A stretch of DNA of 64,000 nucleotides from Lacimicrobium alkaliphilum (GTDB lineage Bacteria; Pseudomonadota; Gammaproteobacteria; Enterobacterales; Alteromonadaceae): NCBI RefSeq assembly GCF_001466725.1, contig NZ_CP013650.1, positions 3,534,001 to 3,598,000 on the forward strand. The letters are read 5' to 3'. The translations under genes were made by a program, and so were the position numbers. The notes under the pieces were generated by a model. That model saw only the letters and a list, made by a program, of their open reading frames with translations. It searched no databases and was not told the DNA's origin. Positions 9,573-18,455 of the stretch are shown here, piece by piece (positions within the stretch are counted from its first letter, which is position 1; the number at the start of each line of letters is the position of its first letter).

Positions 9573-10171
9573 AAAAGGCCTTTGAGCCATTCTTCACAAC
9601 CAAGGCCATGGGTAAAGGCAGTGGCCTGGGATTAAGTATGGCGTATGGTTTTATCAAGCAATCCGGGGGTCATGCGAGGATCTATTCAGAGCCAGGAAGT
9701 GGTACTACCATCAGACTCTACCTGCCGAAAGCTGAATCTGCCATCTTTGCTGCTGCGCCCGATACCGAAGCAACCGAAGTGATTGGCGGAACAGAGCATA
9801 TTCTGGTGGTAGAGGATGATGAGATGGTAAGAACCCATCTGATTTCGCAACTGCAAAAGCTGGGTTACAGGGTGAGCAGCGCAGAAGACGGCCAGCAGGC
9901 CCTGAATATGATTGAGCAAGGCAAAGTAAAAGACATTGATATGCTGTTCACGGACGTGATTATGCCCGGCGGCATCAATGGTGAGGTACTGGCACAGAAG
10001 GTCCAGGTGAAACAGCCGCAGATAAAGGTGCTGTTCACCTCTGGTTATACCGAGAATGCCATAGTGCACAATGGCAGGCTTGATAAAGGTGTACAGCTAC
10101 TCAGTAAACCCTACCGGTTTGAGGAAATGGCAGCCAAGGTGCGCGCAGTGCTGGATGAATCAACTCACTGA
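9437..10171 (+). CDS. Hybrid histidine kinase, C-terminal ATPase and receiver part (frame-shifted continuation)
   Basis: This frame continues the ATPase domain broken off in the previous entry: GGRLIIETSN, VSDNGTGMDKE (N and G1 boxes), EPFFTTKAMGKGSGLGLSM (F and G2 boxes). A complete receiver domain follows, with ILVVEDDEMVR acidic residues, the phospho-acceptor Asp in DMLFTDVIMPGG, and the conserved Lys in LLSKPYRFEEM. The frame has starts upstream of 9437, but residues before GGRLI are noise. It has no ribosome site of its own. The same domain order (HisKA, ATPase, REC) is intact in the second kinase at 13.8-16.5 kb. Confidence 0.8.
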   Translation, partial: GRLIIETSNTSLDQNYAQAYEEVDAGDYVLISVSDNGTGMDKETIEKAFEPFFTTKAMGKGSGLGLSMAYGFIKQSGGHARIYSEPGSGTTIRLYLPKAESAIFAAAPDTEATEVIGGTEHILVVEDDEMVRTHLISQLQKLGYRVSSAEDGQQALNMIEQGKVKDIDMLFTDVIMPGGINGEVLAQKVQVKQPQIKVLFTSGYTENAIVHNGRLDKGVQLLSKPYRFEEMAAKVRAVLDESTH

Positions 10172-10313
10172 AATCAAACCAGGTATATGTCTGCCGCAAA
10201 AGGTATGCCTGGACATACCATCGTTCAATTAGTGCTGTTGTCATTATGAGGGCAACAGGCCTACACTCTCACAAGTATTGATTACATCATCATTTAGGGA
10301 ACCAGGGCGAAGG

Positions 10314-11258
10314 ATGACTAAAACAGATTATCAGGTACTGGTTGTGGATGACGTATATCTTATGTGTCACTTCCTCTACGAGACCCTGACCAAAATAACA
10401 GGTTTCAGTTGCAGAACCGCAACTGAATTTGCCAAGGCTGAAGCCATATTAGGGGAAGCGCCCATTGATATGGCCATCATAGATATTCATCTTAAGAGCG
10501 AGTCAGGCCTGACCCTGGCAAAGAATATCCGCCGCGGTAAATATGCCTGCCGGCATGATATTCCTATTTTGATTTTTTCCGGCAACACCTTCAAAGAAGA
10601 AATTCAGCAATGCCTGGCTTTTGATGTGCAGGATATTCTTGCCAAGCCCTTTTCTGCCGCCTCGCTAAAAGAGCGGGTGAAAAAAAACCAGCTGAAAGAA
10701 CCCAAAATCAAACCGGCCGAATACTATTGTAAGCTTGAGCCACAAGCCACAAAACATGATCAGAAAGAGGCCCGCAGAGTCAAAGCTGCCATTACCAAAA
10801 GTCAGGCCCAAACCAGTACATACCGGCCCAAAGGCGCAGTCAGCGCAACAGAAAGCATAACTGTGGAGACCAGCGTGTTTATTCGCTGGCCGGACGATGC
10901 CGAATCGGGTTACCACCAGATAGACAGGCGGCTGAAGTCCATCAGCTTTCAGCTTAGTGCACTGCATTGGGCGGTTTATAACAAAACCTCCTACAAGGAT
11001 GCCGGCAAAGACATTAAACAGATTCGCCTGGCCTGTGACGATTTATTGCATGTATCCAAACAACTGCGCAGAAAACATGCCTCTGACAGGCTATGGCAGG
11101 AATTGGCTGACCGTCTTCAGCAGTTTAAAAAGATACTGTTGGAGAAAGTTGCTGACACAGAGCTCAGTACTGCGCAGCGGGATGACCTGTTCAAAAAAGT
11201 GCATGGCAGCTGGATTACTCTTCTCAGTAAACCCATACTGAAGAAAGAGCCGGTATAA
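10314..11258 (+). CDS. CheY-like response regulator with helical C-terminal region
   Basis: A 314-residue cytoplasmic protein. The receiver domain (about 1-120) has acidic Asp12-Asp13 in VLVVDDVY, the phospho-acceptor Asp57 in MAIIDIHLKSESG, Ser89 in the switch position and Lys111 in ILAKPFS. The rest is a Lys-rich linker and a helical domain of about 120 residues that I do not recognise; no DNA-binding or enzymatic motif is seen. I start at the ATG at 10314, with AGGG about 6 nt upstream, not at the TTG 12 codons earlier. It stands 142 nt after the broken hybrid kinase and 15 nt before the HPt gene, so it is probably a phosphorelay output. Confidence 0.85.
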   Translation: MTKTDYQVLVVDDVYLMCHFLYETLTKITGFSCRTATEFAKAEAILGEAPIDMAIIDIHLKSESGLTLAKNIRRGKYACRHDIPILIFSGNTFKEEIQQCLAFDVQDILAKPFSAASLKERVKKNQLKEPKIKPAEYYCKLEPQATKHDQKEARRVKAAITKSQAQTSTYRPKGAVSATESITVETSVFIRWPDDAESGYHQIDRRLKSISFQLSALHWAVYNKTSYKDAGKDIKQIRLACDDLLHVSKQLRRKHASDRLWQELADRLQQFKKILLEKVADTELSTAQRDDLFKKVHGSWITLLSKPILKKEPV

Positions 11259-11273
11259 AAAGAGGTATTATAT

Positions 11274-11630
11274 ATGGCTGATCAGCATGAACCGGTATTT
11301 AATATCTGTATATTGCAAAGCCAATATGAAGGCATGTCACCCGGCATGCAAGCCAAAGCACTGCAACTTTTTCTGACTCAGGGTACACAGTACTGTGACG
11401 GGATTAACGACTTCGCATCGCAGCCCCGGGATGAGGTGTTTCGCTGTTACCACAGTCTTAAAACCATGTGCGCCATGGTGGGCGCCATGGAACTAAGACA
11501 ACTGTGCATCCGCTTCGAGAATGCATCGGAGGATGCAGAACGACGAGCCATCTGCGAACAACTGCAACAATCCTGGCTGCAAACAGAGCAGGCCATACAG
11601 CAAGCCCTGAAAGAATTTCCAGATAACTGA
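11274..11630 (+). CDS. HPt-domain phosphotransfer protein
   Basis: A 118-residue all-helical protein whose YHSLKTMCAMVGAMELRQLC segment carries the HPt signature (His-x-Leu-Lys followed by a small-residue helix). His60 is the expected phosphorylated residue. It lies 15 nt after the CheY-like regulator gene, with an AAAGAGG ribosome site, so both are cotranscribed. HPt proteins shuttle phosphate from hybrid-kinase receiver domains to terminal regulators. The flanking genes supply two hybrid kinases and two separate receiver proteins, so a four-step relay is plausible. Confidence 0.8.
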   Translation: MADQHEPVFNICILQSQYEGMSPGMQAKALQLFLTQGTQYCDGINDFASQPRDEVFRCYHSLKTMCAMVGAMELRQLCIRFENASEDAERRAICEQLQQSWLQTEQAIQQALKEFPDN

Positions 11631-11636
11631 AATAAA

Positions 11637-13853
11637 TCAGTCCCGCCCCGTCTCACCGCTGGGCTGTCTTTCACTGTCGTTAATCTGTCTTGCCCTTTTT
11701 TGGGCTTTGGCGTTTTTCAGACTCACTTCCGCCATTTCGAGCAGCGCGGGAAAATCTTCATCGTCACGGGTATCCGTTGACGCCACTCCCAATGAAAAAC
11801 TCAGTTCATAGGTGCTGCTGAGTCGCTGATTAAATTCAGCAAGTTGATGGCTCAGACGCTGGATGACTTCTTTGAGCTGTTTCTCACCGGCATCAATAAG
11901 CAATATGGCAAATTCGTCTGCACCAAAACGGGCCAGAAGATCGGACTCTCTGACCACTTTACACAACAAACCGGCGAAAGACTGCAGTGCCTTATCCCCC
12001 TCTGCATGACCAAACTCGCGATTGATTTGTGTAAAGTTATCCAGATCCAGCAGCATCAGGCTCACCGGCAGACGCAGTTTACGGCACAACTGCAGAGATT
12101 CCTGCGCCTGAATCTCGAACCCGGAACGATCCGGAAAGCCTGTCAGATAATCCTGAGTCGCCCTGACATTGGTATGGATCTCTTTTTCCACCAACAGTCC
12201 GATATCCTGTAACAACTGCTGTTTTTCCTCTGCTAATTGGCGAGGCTGGGTATCAATAATACATAGCGTACCGATATGCTGGCCGTCACTGGCTCTGAGG
12301 GGGGTGCCCGCATAAAAGCGGATATCAGGCGCGCCGGTTACCAGTTCGTTGCTCGCGAACCTGTCATCCCTTTGCGCATCTTCAATCACCAGCGGTCTGT
12401 CAGATAAAATGGTATGGGTACAGAAGGATGAGGCTCGTGATGTTTGCCTGGCATCCAGCCCCTGATGTGATTTAAACCACTGTCGGTTCTTATCCACCAG
12501 AGAGACTAATGCAATAGGGACATTAAAAAGACGCTTAGCCAGACGGGTATGGCGATCAAACTGTTCTTCTTCGGCGGTGTCCAGCAGCCTGAGCTTGGTC
12601 AGCGCATCGGTACGGCGTAAATCCCACTGTTGCAGATGCCGGACAAACCAATCTGCCACATTGTATGATTCAATCGCCCGTGAAATGAAAAAGCCCTGCG
12701 CCTGCTGGCAACCAACCCTGTTGAGAAAATCCAGGGTTTGCTGATCCTCAACGCCCTCTGCCGTCACCTGCAAGTTCAGGCTTTGCCCCAGTTCTGCAAT
12801 GGAGCGTGTCACGGCCCGGGACTCTTCGGAGATCGGCACCGTCATCACAAAAGACTTGTCAATTTTCATCTCTGAAAAGGGCAATCGCACTAACTGCACC
12901 ATTGATGAAAACCCGGTACCAAAGTCATCAATAGACAGTTTGAAACCCTGCATTCGCAGACGGGTCAGAATATCCAGCGAATAAGATGGCTCTTCCATGG
13001 TGCTGGTCTCTGTAAGCTCAAAAATAATCCTGTTTGGCGATATGTCTGCCTGTTCACAGTCTGTGACCAGATTGTCGAACATTGTCCTGTTACCCAGTGA
13101 GCGTGCCGATATATTCACAGAAACCGTCAGCTCATTCAGCTTTGTGACTGCGCCAGGTAATGCCCCCCGCTGATAAACCTGCTCCGGCAGATCTTTGAGC
13201 CACTGCAAGGCACTGGTAAATACCTGCTCGGTCAGCGTGTCGATCAACTCATGTTGCTCGGCAAGAGGAATAAAGGTATCCGGAGGGATATTCCCCAGCC
13301 CCGGCATTTGCAGTCGGGCCAGCGCTTCAAAACCTGATACCAGCCCGCTCTGACAGTTAACCTTAGGCTGGTAGGCAACCCGTATTTGCCGGTCACTCAA
13401 TGCCTGTCTCAAATCTGCAAGTTCAAACCGCCTGACACTCACTTTCTCAGAAAGATGACTTTTAATCCTGATACCCACCTTTGGGCAACGGTCTAACAGG
13501 CTGCGGAACATTTTTGGTGAGAAGGGCTTAGCAAGTGTGCCGACGATATTCAGCCCTTTGTCCTGAGCCGAACGGCTGGCGGCATCCAGTACCCGGCTGC
13601 CAACCCCGCTGGTAATAATAATACCGGCCTGACACCCCAGTTTGCCCAGCTCTGCCAGCACCTCCACGCCGTCCATCTGAGGCATGATCAGGTCCAGTGC
13701 AATAGCATCGGGGCTCCAGCTAAAGAAGAGATCAAAAAAGCGCTCTGGTGTTGTACAAAGCTCCACATTGAAATCGCAAAACTGAGCGATAGAGGTAATT
13801 GTTTGCCCAATAAGCGGATCGTCATCCAATACCAACAGCTTTTTGTCAGACAT
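11637..13853 (-). CDS. REC-EAL-GAF-GGDEF protein for cyclic di-GMP turnover
   Basis: A 738-residue protein. The receiver domain (1-125) has Asp10-Asp12 and phospho-acceptor Asp54 (IALDLIMPQMDG). The EAL domain (about 145-395) keeps GFEALARLQ, NVSARSL, ELTETSTMEE, IDDFGTGFSS, KIDKSFV and AEGVED, so phosphodiesterase activity is expected. A GAF domain (about 425-560) and a GGDEF domain (about 565-730) follow. The GGDEF signature reads GADEF at residues 644-648, so cyclase activity is uncertain. I use the ATG at 13853 (MSDKKLLVLDDDP); the frame remains open upstream, but those residues lie inside the preceding kinase gene. The start overlaps that gene's end by 8 nt, pointing to translational coupling. 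Confidence 0.9.
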   Translation of the reverse strand: MSDKKLLVLDDDPLIGQTITSIAQFCDFNVELCTTPERFFDLFFSWSPDAIALDLIMPQMDGVEVLAELGKLGCQAGIIITSGVGSRVLDAASRSAQDKGLNIVGTLAKPFSPKMFRSLLDRCPKVGIRIKSHLSEKVSVRRFELADLRQALSDRQIRVAYQPKVNCQSGLVSGFEALARLQMPGLGNIPPDTFIPLAEQHELIDTLTEQVFTSALQWLKDLPEQVYQRGALPGAVTKLNELTVSVNISARSLGNRTMFDNLVTDCEQADISPNRIIFELTETSTMEEPSYSLDILTRLRMQGFKLSIDDFGTGFSSMVQLVRLPFSEMKIDKSFVMTVPISEESRAVTRSIAELGQSLNLQVTAEGVEDQQTLDFLNRVGCQQAQGFFISRAIESYNVADWFVRHLQQWDLRRTDALTKLRLLDTAEEEQFDRHTRLAKRLFNVPIALVSLVDKNRQWFKSHQGLDARQTSRASSFCTHTILSDRPLVIEDAQRDDRFASNELVTGAPDIRFYAGTPLRASDGQHIGTLCIIDTQPRQLAEEKQQLLQDIGLLVEKEIHTNVRATQDYLTGFPDRSGFEIQAQESLQLCRKLRLPVSLMLLDLDNFTQINREFGHAEGDKALQSFAGLLCKVVRESDLLARFGADEFAILLIDAGEKQLKEVIQRLSHQLAEFNQRLSSTYELSFSLGVASTDTRDDEDFPALLEMAEVSLKNAKAQKRARQINDSERQPSGETGRD

Positions 13854-16542
13854 CTGCCTGCCCCTGCCCTGTTGAGCCTGACAAAGCCATTGCGACTTCT
13901 TCCAGCAACTTGTCTCGGCGGTAGGGTTTATGCAGTATCGGTTCTTCCATCTGCTCAGGGTTATTGTCAAAAGCTCCGTCAGCATAGCCTGTTGTTAACA
14001 ACACACCTACTAGCGGACGAAGCGCTTTAGCGTGCTGCGCAAGCTCCCGGCCATTCATGCCGCCGGGCATCACCACATCGGTAAACAACAAGTCAACCTG
14101 AGGATTCTGCTCCAGCAATGTTAATGCTTGCGGGCCATTCTCAGCGGTAATCACCTGATATCCGGCCAGCCTAAGTTGGGCAGAGGCGAATTCCCTGACC
14201 AGTTGGTCGTCTTCTGCCAACAGAATCACTCCTTCAGTTTTGGGGCTGTCAGGCCTTAAGGCTTCTGCTTCCGGTTCATCGCGCTCTTCTTCCCTGCTGC
14301 GGGGCAAATACATCATAATTTTAGTGCCCTTTTCTGACTCTGATTCAACCGCCACATGGCCACCAGACTGCTTGGTAAAACCAAACACCATACTTAGCCC
14401 CAGTCCGGTGCCTTTACCCGCCCCTTTAGTGGTAAAAAAGGGTTCAAAAACCTGTTCCAATATACAGGGATCAATACCAACGCCGGTGTCTGCAACTTCC
14501 AGCATGACATAATCCCCTGCTGGCAGTTCATGGTATTTTGAGTTATCGAGGTTGCTGAACTGCAGATTGGTGGTCTTTAAGGTCAGCGTGCCGCCATCAG
14601 GCATGGCGTCACGGGCATTGATAACCAGATTAAGCAGTGCTCCTTCCAGTTGCCCCGGGTCAATAAGTGCAGGCCATAATTTATCGTCGAGATCGAAGCG
14701 GATATTGATGTGTTCACCCAATGTCCGGCTGATGAGCAATTTAGATTCAAGCAACAAACGATTTATATTGGTGGGCTCGGGCGTCAGTGTCTGTTTGCGC
14801 CCAAAAGCCAGCAGTTGCTGTGTCAGGCGACTCCCCTTCAACGATGCTTTTTGTATCAGTTCCGCTAAAGCCAGCAACTCAGGCTGACCATCCAGGACTT
14901 CCTGCAACAGATCGGCATTGCCCTGGATCACGGTCAGAAGATTATTAAAATCATGGGCCAGCCCTCCGGTAAGCTGGCCAACAGCTTCCATCCGCTGAGC
15001 GTGCTGCAGTTGCAAGGCCATATTGCGCTGCTCGGTAATGTCTCTGAGCATTAAATTAAATCTGTCACCGCTGGGATACAGACTGATACTCAGCCATTTT
15101 CCCATGTCATCAAAGTAATGCTCAAAACGAACCGGCTGGTCCATGGTTTCTGCTTCCAGCATATGGGCCTTGGCTTGTGTACCGTTCAATGAAGCGCAGA
15201 CATTCCAGAGTACTCTGCCATTCATCTCTGCGCTTTGCTGTCCAAGAAGTGTTTCAGCTTCTTTGTTGATATAGGTAACCTGCCAGTTGTGGGTGAGGAT
15301 CAGAAATCCATCGGGCAACTGATCCAGGGTCTGCTCAAAACGAGTGGCAAGATCCTGAATATTCTGCTGAATCTTTTTCTGAGCCTGAATATCAACCGCA
15401 CTGCCAAACCATTTAATGGTCTTTCCTGAGGCATCTTTACTGGCGACACTGCGTGAAAGGTACCAGTGATATTCTCCGGATTTATAGCGGATCCTGAACT
15501 CATCCTGATATTGCGCGGCATTTTCAGCCACAGCCTGTTGCCATTTCTCTTCTGTTCTCTTCACATCATCAGGATGCACCAGTTGTATCCAGCCATCACC
15601 ATAAAGCAGTTCATCCATACTGACTCCGGTGAGTTCAGTGACATCCTTACTGAAAAAATCTATTTGTCCTTTGCTATTGGCAGTCCAGACAATCATCGGC
15701 ATGGCATCGGCCAGTTGCCTGAAGCGCATCTCGCTGGCCAGCAAATCCAGTTCCACATCTTTGTAGCGGCTGATATCCTGCACAGCCCCGTAGATATAGG
15801 CTGTGGCCCCCTGTGCTGCCAGCAGTTTCTGACCTGCCAGCCTTACCCATCTGGGTTCCTTGTCACTGCTAAGTATCCTGAGTTCAAGATCGAAGGGTTT
15901 GCCATGTTCCATGCATGCGCGGATAGCGTCATTGACCCTGGGTCTGTCCTGGCCATGAAAAAAATTGATCGCCTCTTCCAGAGAAGGACTGTGACCCTTA
16001 GGCAAGTTGAGAATTTCGGCTACTTCATCGGACCAGACAACCTGATGACTCTCCAGCGACAATGACCAGCCACCAAACAGAGCGACTTCACCGGCTATAT
16101 TGAGCAACCTGAGATGGTCCCGCAGTTGATTACGGGAGCGCTGTATAGACTGTCTGACGTTCTGCATATGGGCGATATAACGCACAACCCGGATACTCTG
16201 CCAGCCGATAAAGGCCAGGGTGATTACCGCCAGCAGACGATTGGCCCAGATATATCCGATGCCGAAACTCTCCGGAGCCGGGGGGGAAATAAAAGTACCG
16301 GCCAGAGTCAGTGCAATCCCCAACGCTGCAGAATAAACAACGAATTTAGGGTTGAGCATCGTCACCGTCAGCAGTATCAACGGCGCATACAGCATCCCAT
16401 GGGCAAAACCCAGTTGGGTATAGCTGTCCGCCGCAAAAACCACCAACATCAGCAGCAATATAAGCAGATGCCAGACCGGTGAGGCAAACAGCCCCGACCA
16501 ATGAGAACGAGGTAACCAGGCAGCGGTTAATCTAGAGCCCAT
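13846..16542 (-). CDS. Membrane-bound PAS hybrid sensor histidine kinase
   Basis: An 898-residue protein with an N-terminal membrane domain of about four helices (roughly 20-125), a linker helix, three PAS regions (about 150-260, 270-385 and 395-500), then HisKA (GGLAHDFNNLLTVIQG), the ATPase domain (NLVINARDAMPDGG, VADTGVGIDP, EPFFTTKGAGKGTGLGLSM) and a C-terminal receiver (VDLLFTDVVMPGGMNG, LHKPYRRDKL). It has a good GGGGAG ribosome site 6 nt before the ATG. The 3' end overlaps the REC-EAL-GGDEF gene, so the receiver protein is its likely partner. It shares H-box and receiver sequence style with the broken kinase at 6.6 kb, which suggests common ancestry. Confidence 0.92.
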   Translation of the reverse strand: MGSRLTAAWLPRSHWSGLFASPVWHLLILLLMLVVFAADSYTQLGFAHGMLYAPLILLTVTMLNPKFVVYSAALGIALTLAGTFISPPAPESFGIGYIWANRLLAVITLAFIGWQSIRVVRYIAHMQNVRQSIQRSRNQLRDHLRLLNIAGEVALFGGWSLSLESHQVVWSDEVAEILNLPKGHSPSLEEAINFFHGQDRPRVNDAIRACMEHGKPFDLELRILSSDKEPRWVRLAGQKLLAAQGATAYIYGAVQDISRYKDVELDLLASEMRFRQLADAMPMIVWTANSKGQIDFFSKDVTELTGVSMDELLYGDGWIQLVHPDDVKRTEEKWQQAVAENAAQYQDEFRIRYKSGEYHWYLSRSVASKDASGKTIKWFGSAVDIQAQKKIQQNIQDLATRFEQTLDQLPDGFLILTHNWQVTYINKEAETLLGQQSAEMNGRVLWNVCASLNGTQAKAHMLEAETMDQPVRFEHYFDDMGKWLSISLYPSGDRFNLMLRDITEQRNMALQLQHAQRMEAVGQLTGGLAHDFNNLLTVIQGNADLLQEVLDGQPELLALAELIQKASLKGSRLTQQLLAFGRKQTLTPEPTNINRLLLESKLLISRTLGEHINIRFDLDDKLWPALIDPGQLEGALLNLVINARDAMPDGGTLTLKTTNLQFSNLDNSKYHELPAGDYVMLEVADTGVGIDPCILEQVFEPFFTTKGAGKGTGLGLSMVFGFTKQSGGHVAVESESEKGTKIMMYLPRSREEERDEPEAEALRPDSPKTEGVILLAEDDQLVREFASAQLRLAGYQVITAENGPQALTLLEQNPQVDLLFTDVVMPGGMNGRELAQHAKALRPLVGVLLTTGYADGAFDNNPEQMEEPILHKPYRRDKLLEEVAMALSGSTGQGQADV

Positions 16543-17184
16543 ATCGCGCTCCCCTTACTGACAGTACATGGGATGGCGCGCATGAGACAGCCAAAACCAG
16601 GGTGATTCTCCCGATTATGAACATCTGCCTTACTCGTCCTTTCACACATTATCCTCTGACATTGAGCCATCTCGCCCGCGACCAATCCTTCGTTTGCTGC
16701 TGGTCTACAACAACCCCTTTCATCACAGTGCTCATTGATCACCCTGACAATGGATATCTGAGGCTGGACGGAATACCTTTTGATGCCGGCGACAACTCAA
16801 TAATGATCAACTTGTTCAAACTGTCTGGAATGGACCAAATTATCGGTTCAATACCCGGATTGAATTGACTAAGGGTACTGTATAGCGCGGGACAATAGGC
16901 GCCAGCCGGTAAGAAAACAGGAATGTCTGGATATACCTGAGTATAAAAACCCATTCCTCTTCTGATATAAATGGATATGATTACTATAGCCCTTATAGAG
17001 GGGCGCAGATATACAGCAGGCGTTAATAAATGGCGGCAGAAACCGCTGGCAACAAATTGTAACACTTACCCTGATAGCAAGGTTTGCAGCAAGACATTAA
17101 CAACGGTTAAACAAGCCACTTCCATCGGTCAGACCAGAGATCTTTACAAAGAGAAAAGTGGCTCGCTTTTATTGCGAATAGTCC
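16543..17184. other. 642-nt intergenic stretch without a recognised gene
   Basis: Several open frames of 60-110 codons occur on both strands, but none has a good ribosome site, a recognised motif or a length worth trusting. The segment at 16740-16870 has a plausible-looking plus-strand frame (LRLDGIPFDAGDNS), which I cannot assign. The right part is AT-rich and may hold the promoter for the kinase operon; no strong -35/-10 pair is obvious. Confidence 0.5.
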
Positions 17185-18021
17185 TCAGAAAAGATCCGGA
17201 TTCATCACTGAGAGGAGTTTATGGGCATCCATCTGGGTAAATTTGAGAATATCCTGTACATCGGCAGATTCAAGTTTCAGTTTTTTCAGCGCCACTGGCG
17301 AAAGCAGGTTATCCAGTTTATACCGAGCATCAAGCATATGCAGTGCCAGTCTGACGCAAAGATGACCAATGGCCAGATCTTTGCCACAGGCGGTTTTAAC
17401 CTCATCGTGCATATGCTCAATGATATAGCTGAACTGATTGGGCAACTGCCATTGTTGCAGGATCATGGCCGAACACTGGGTGTAGGTAAAGCCAAGCAGG
17501 CGTTGCTGGCGCTGCCAGGGCAGTTCTTTCTTGTCATATTTGGCACATTCAGCCACCAGTTCAGGTTCCTGGGCTGCTAACACCAGTTCGCTGAGCTGGT
17601 GTAATAATCCCGCCACAAAATACTCATCACTGCCTCTGGCCTTACTGACCCGGGCCAATTGTTTAGCAGCAAGACCGGCAAACACACTCTGTTTCCAGAA
17701 GCGGCGAACATCCACCGCGTCATTGGCAAAGTGACGGAAAGCAGAACTGGCGGTTTCAGCCAGAGCCAGGTTGTACAGGGCCTCGCCCCCGATGACATTG
17801 ACGGCCTTGGTGATAGAATTAACCTGCGCAGGAAAGCGGAATAATGCACTATTAGCCAGTTTTAATAACTTCGAGCTTAAGGAAGGGTCCAAAGCGATGA
17901 CATCGGCAATATCGGCAGCATCGGCACTGGGATCATCAAGCAGACTGCGTATTTTCGAGCAGCTTTGTGGTAAAGCGAATGACTGCCCCGCATACCTGGC
18001 TACTTCTTGTGCACTGCGCAT
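17185..18021 (-). CDS. HDOD domain protein
   Basis: A 278-residue protein made of one HDOD domain. Visible marks are VIALDPSLSSKLLKLANSALFRF near residues 40-65, SITKAVNVIGGEALYNLAL, and the FVAGLLHQLSELVLA helix. HDOD is a catalytically dead relative of HD phosphohydrolases, common in signalling proteins of flagellated gammaproteobacteria. The ATG overlaps the stop of the DUF1289 gene by one base, so the two are translated from one message. Target and partner are unknown. Confidence 0.85.
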   Translation of the reverse strand: MRSAQEVARYAGQSFALPQSCSKIRSLLDDPSADAADIADVIALDPSLSSKLLKLANSALFRFPAQVNSITKAVNVIGGEALYNLALAETASSAFRHFANDAVDVRRFWKQSVFAGLAAKQLARVSKARGSDEYFVAGLLHQLSELVLAAQEPELVAECAKYDKKELPWQRQQRLLGFTYTQCSAMILQQWQLPNQFSYIIEHMHDEVKTACGKDLAIGHLCVRLALHMLDARYKLDNLLSPVALKKLKLESADVQDILKFTQMDAHKLLSVMNPDLF

Positions 18022-18275
18022 TATTCTTCCCCTCCCAAAAACAACCTTCTCTGCTGCATTTCTGCCTGCTCATTTTTTGGCTGTGCAGCCAGTTCTGCCT
18101 TGCGCTTACGTCTGTTGCAGGCTTTGATAATTCGCCTTTTTACTTCTGCATCCAGTTGATGCCAGTAAAGCCGTTCATCTCTGGAACGATAGCAACCCAG
18201 ACAATACCCGGTCTTACCTGACTGGCAGACGCCAATACAGGGGCTGGGAATATCGAAAAACTCAAGTTGCTGCAT
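18021..18275 (-). CDS. DUF1289 family small protein
   Basis: An 84-residue protein with the DUF1289 signature SPCIGVCQSGKTGYCLGCYRSRDE, containing four cysteines in CxxxC and CxxC spacing that probably bind a metal, followed by WHQLDAEVKRRII. The C-terminal 30 residues are basic and Gln-rich. Overlap with the HDOD gene shows cotranscription. Molecular function is unknown. Confidence 0.88.
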   Translation of the reverse strand: MQQLEFFDIPSPCIGVCQSGKTGYCLGCYRSRDERLYWHQLDAEVKRRIIKACNRRKRKAELAAQPKNEQAEMQQRRLFLGGEE

Positions 18276-18363
18276 CCGGATTCATCTGATTGCCAAAAGC
18301 CATGTCATTATACGACCTGACAGCGATAAGACATACCCTGTGAGAACAATTGGAATAAACCGG

Positions 18364-18406
18364 TTGATCCATATCAACCCCCTGATGACGAACAGAGCGC
18401 TATACT
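18364..18406 (+). promoter_or_regulatory. FNR/Anr-type box and class II promoter for the phosphorylase/PRPP synthetase operon
   Basis: TTGATCCATATCAA at 18364-18377 matches the FNR/Anr consensus TTGAT-N4-ATCAA exactly. A TATACT -10 box sits at 18401-18406. If transcription starts near 18412, the box centre lies at about -41.5, the standard class II activator position. This predicts activation under oxygen limitation. The ATG follows after a leader of about 44 nt. Confidence 0.75.
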
Positions 18407-18455
18407 GCGTTATCAATATGTTAGTTACAGTATGGATTTATGATTATAAAAGCCA

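Noticed and set aside
16602..17065. Open frames on both strands in the gap after the second hybrid kinase
   Set aside because: No ribosome site, no motif, and overlapping frames on opposite strands are about equally plausible.
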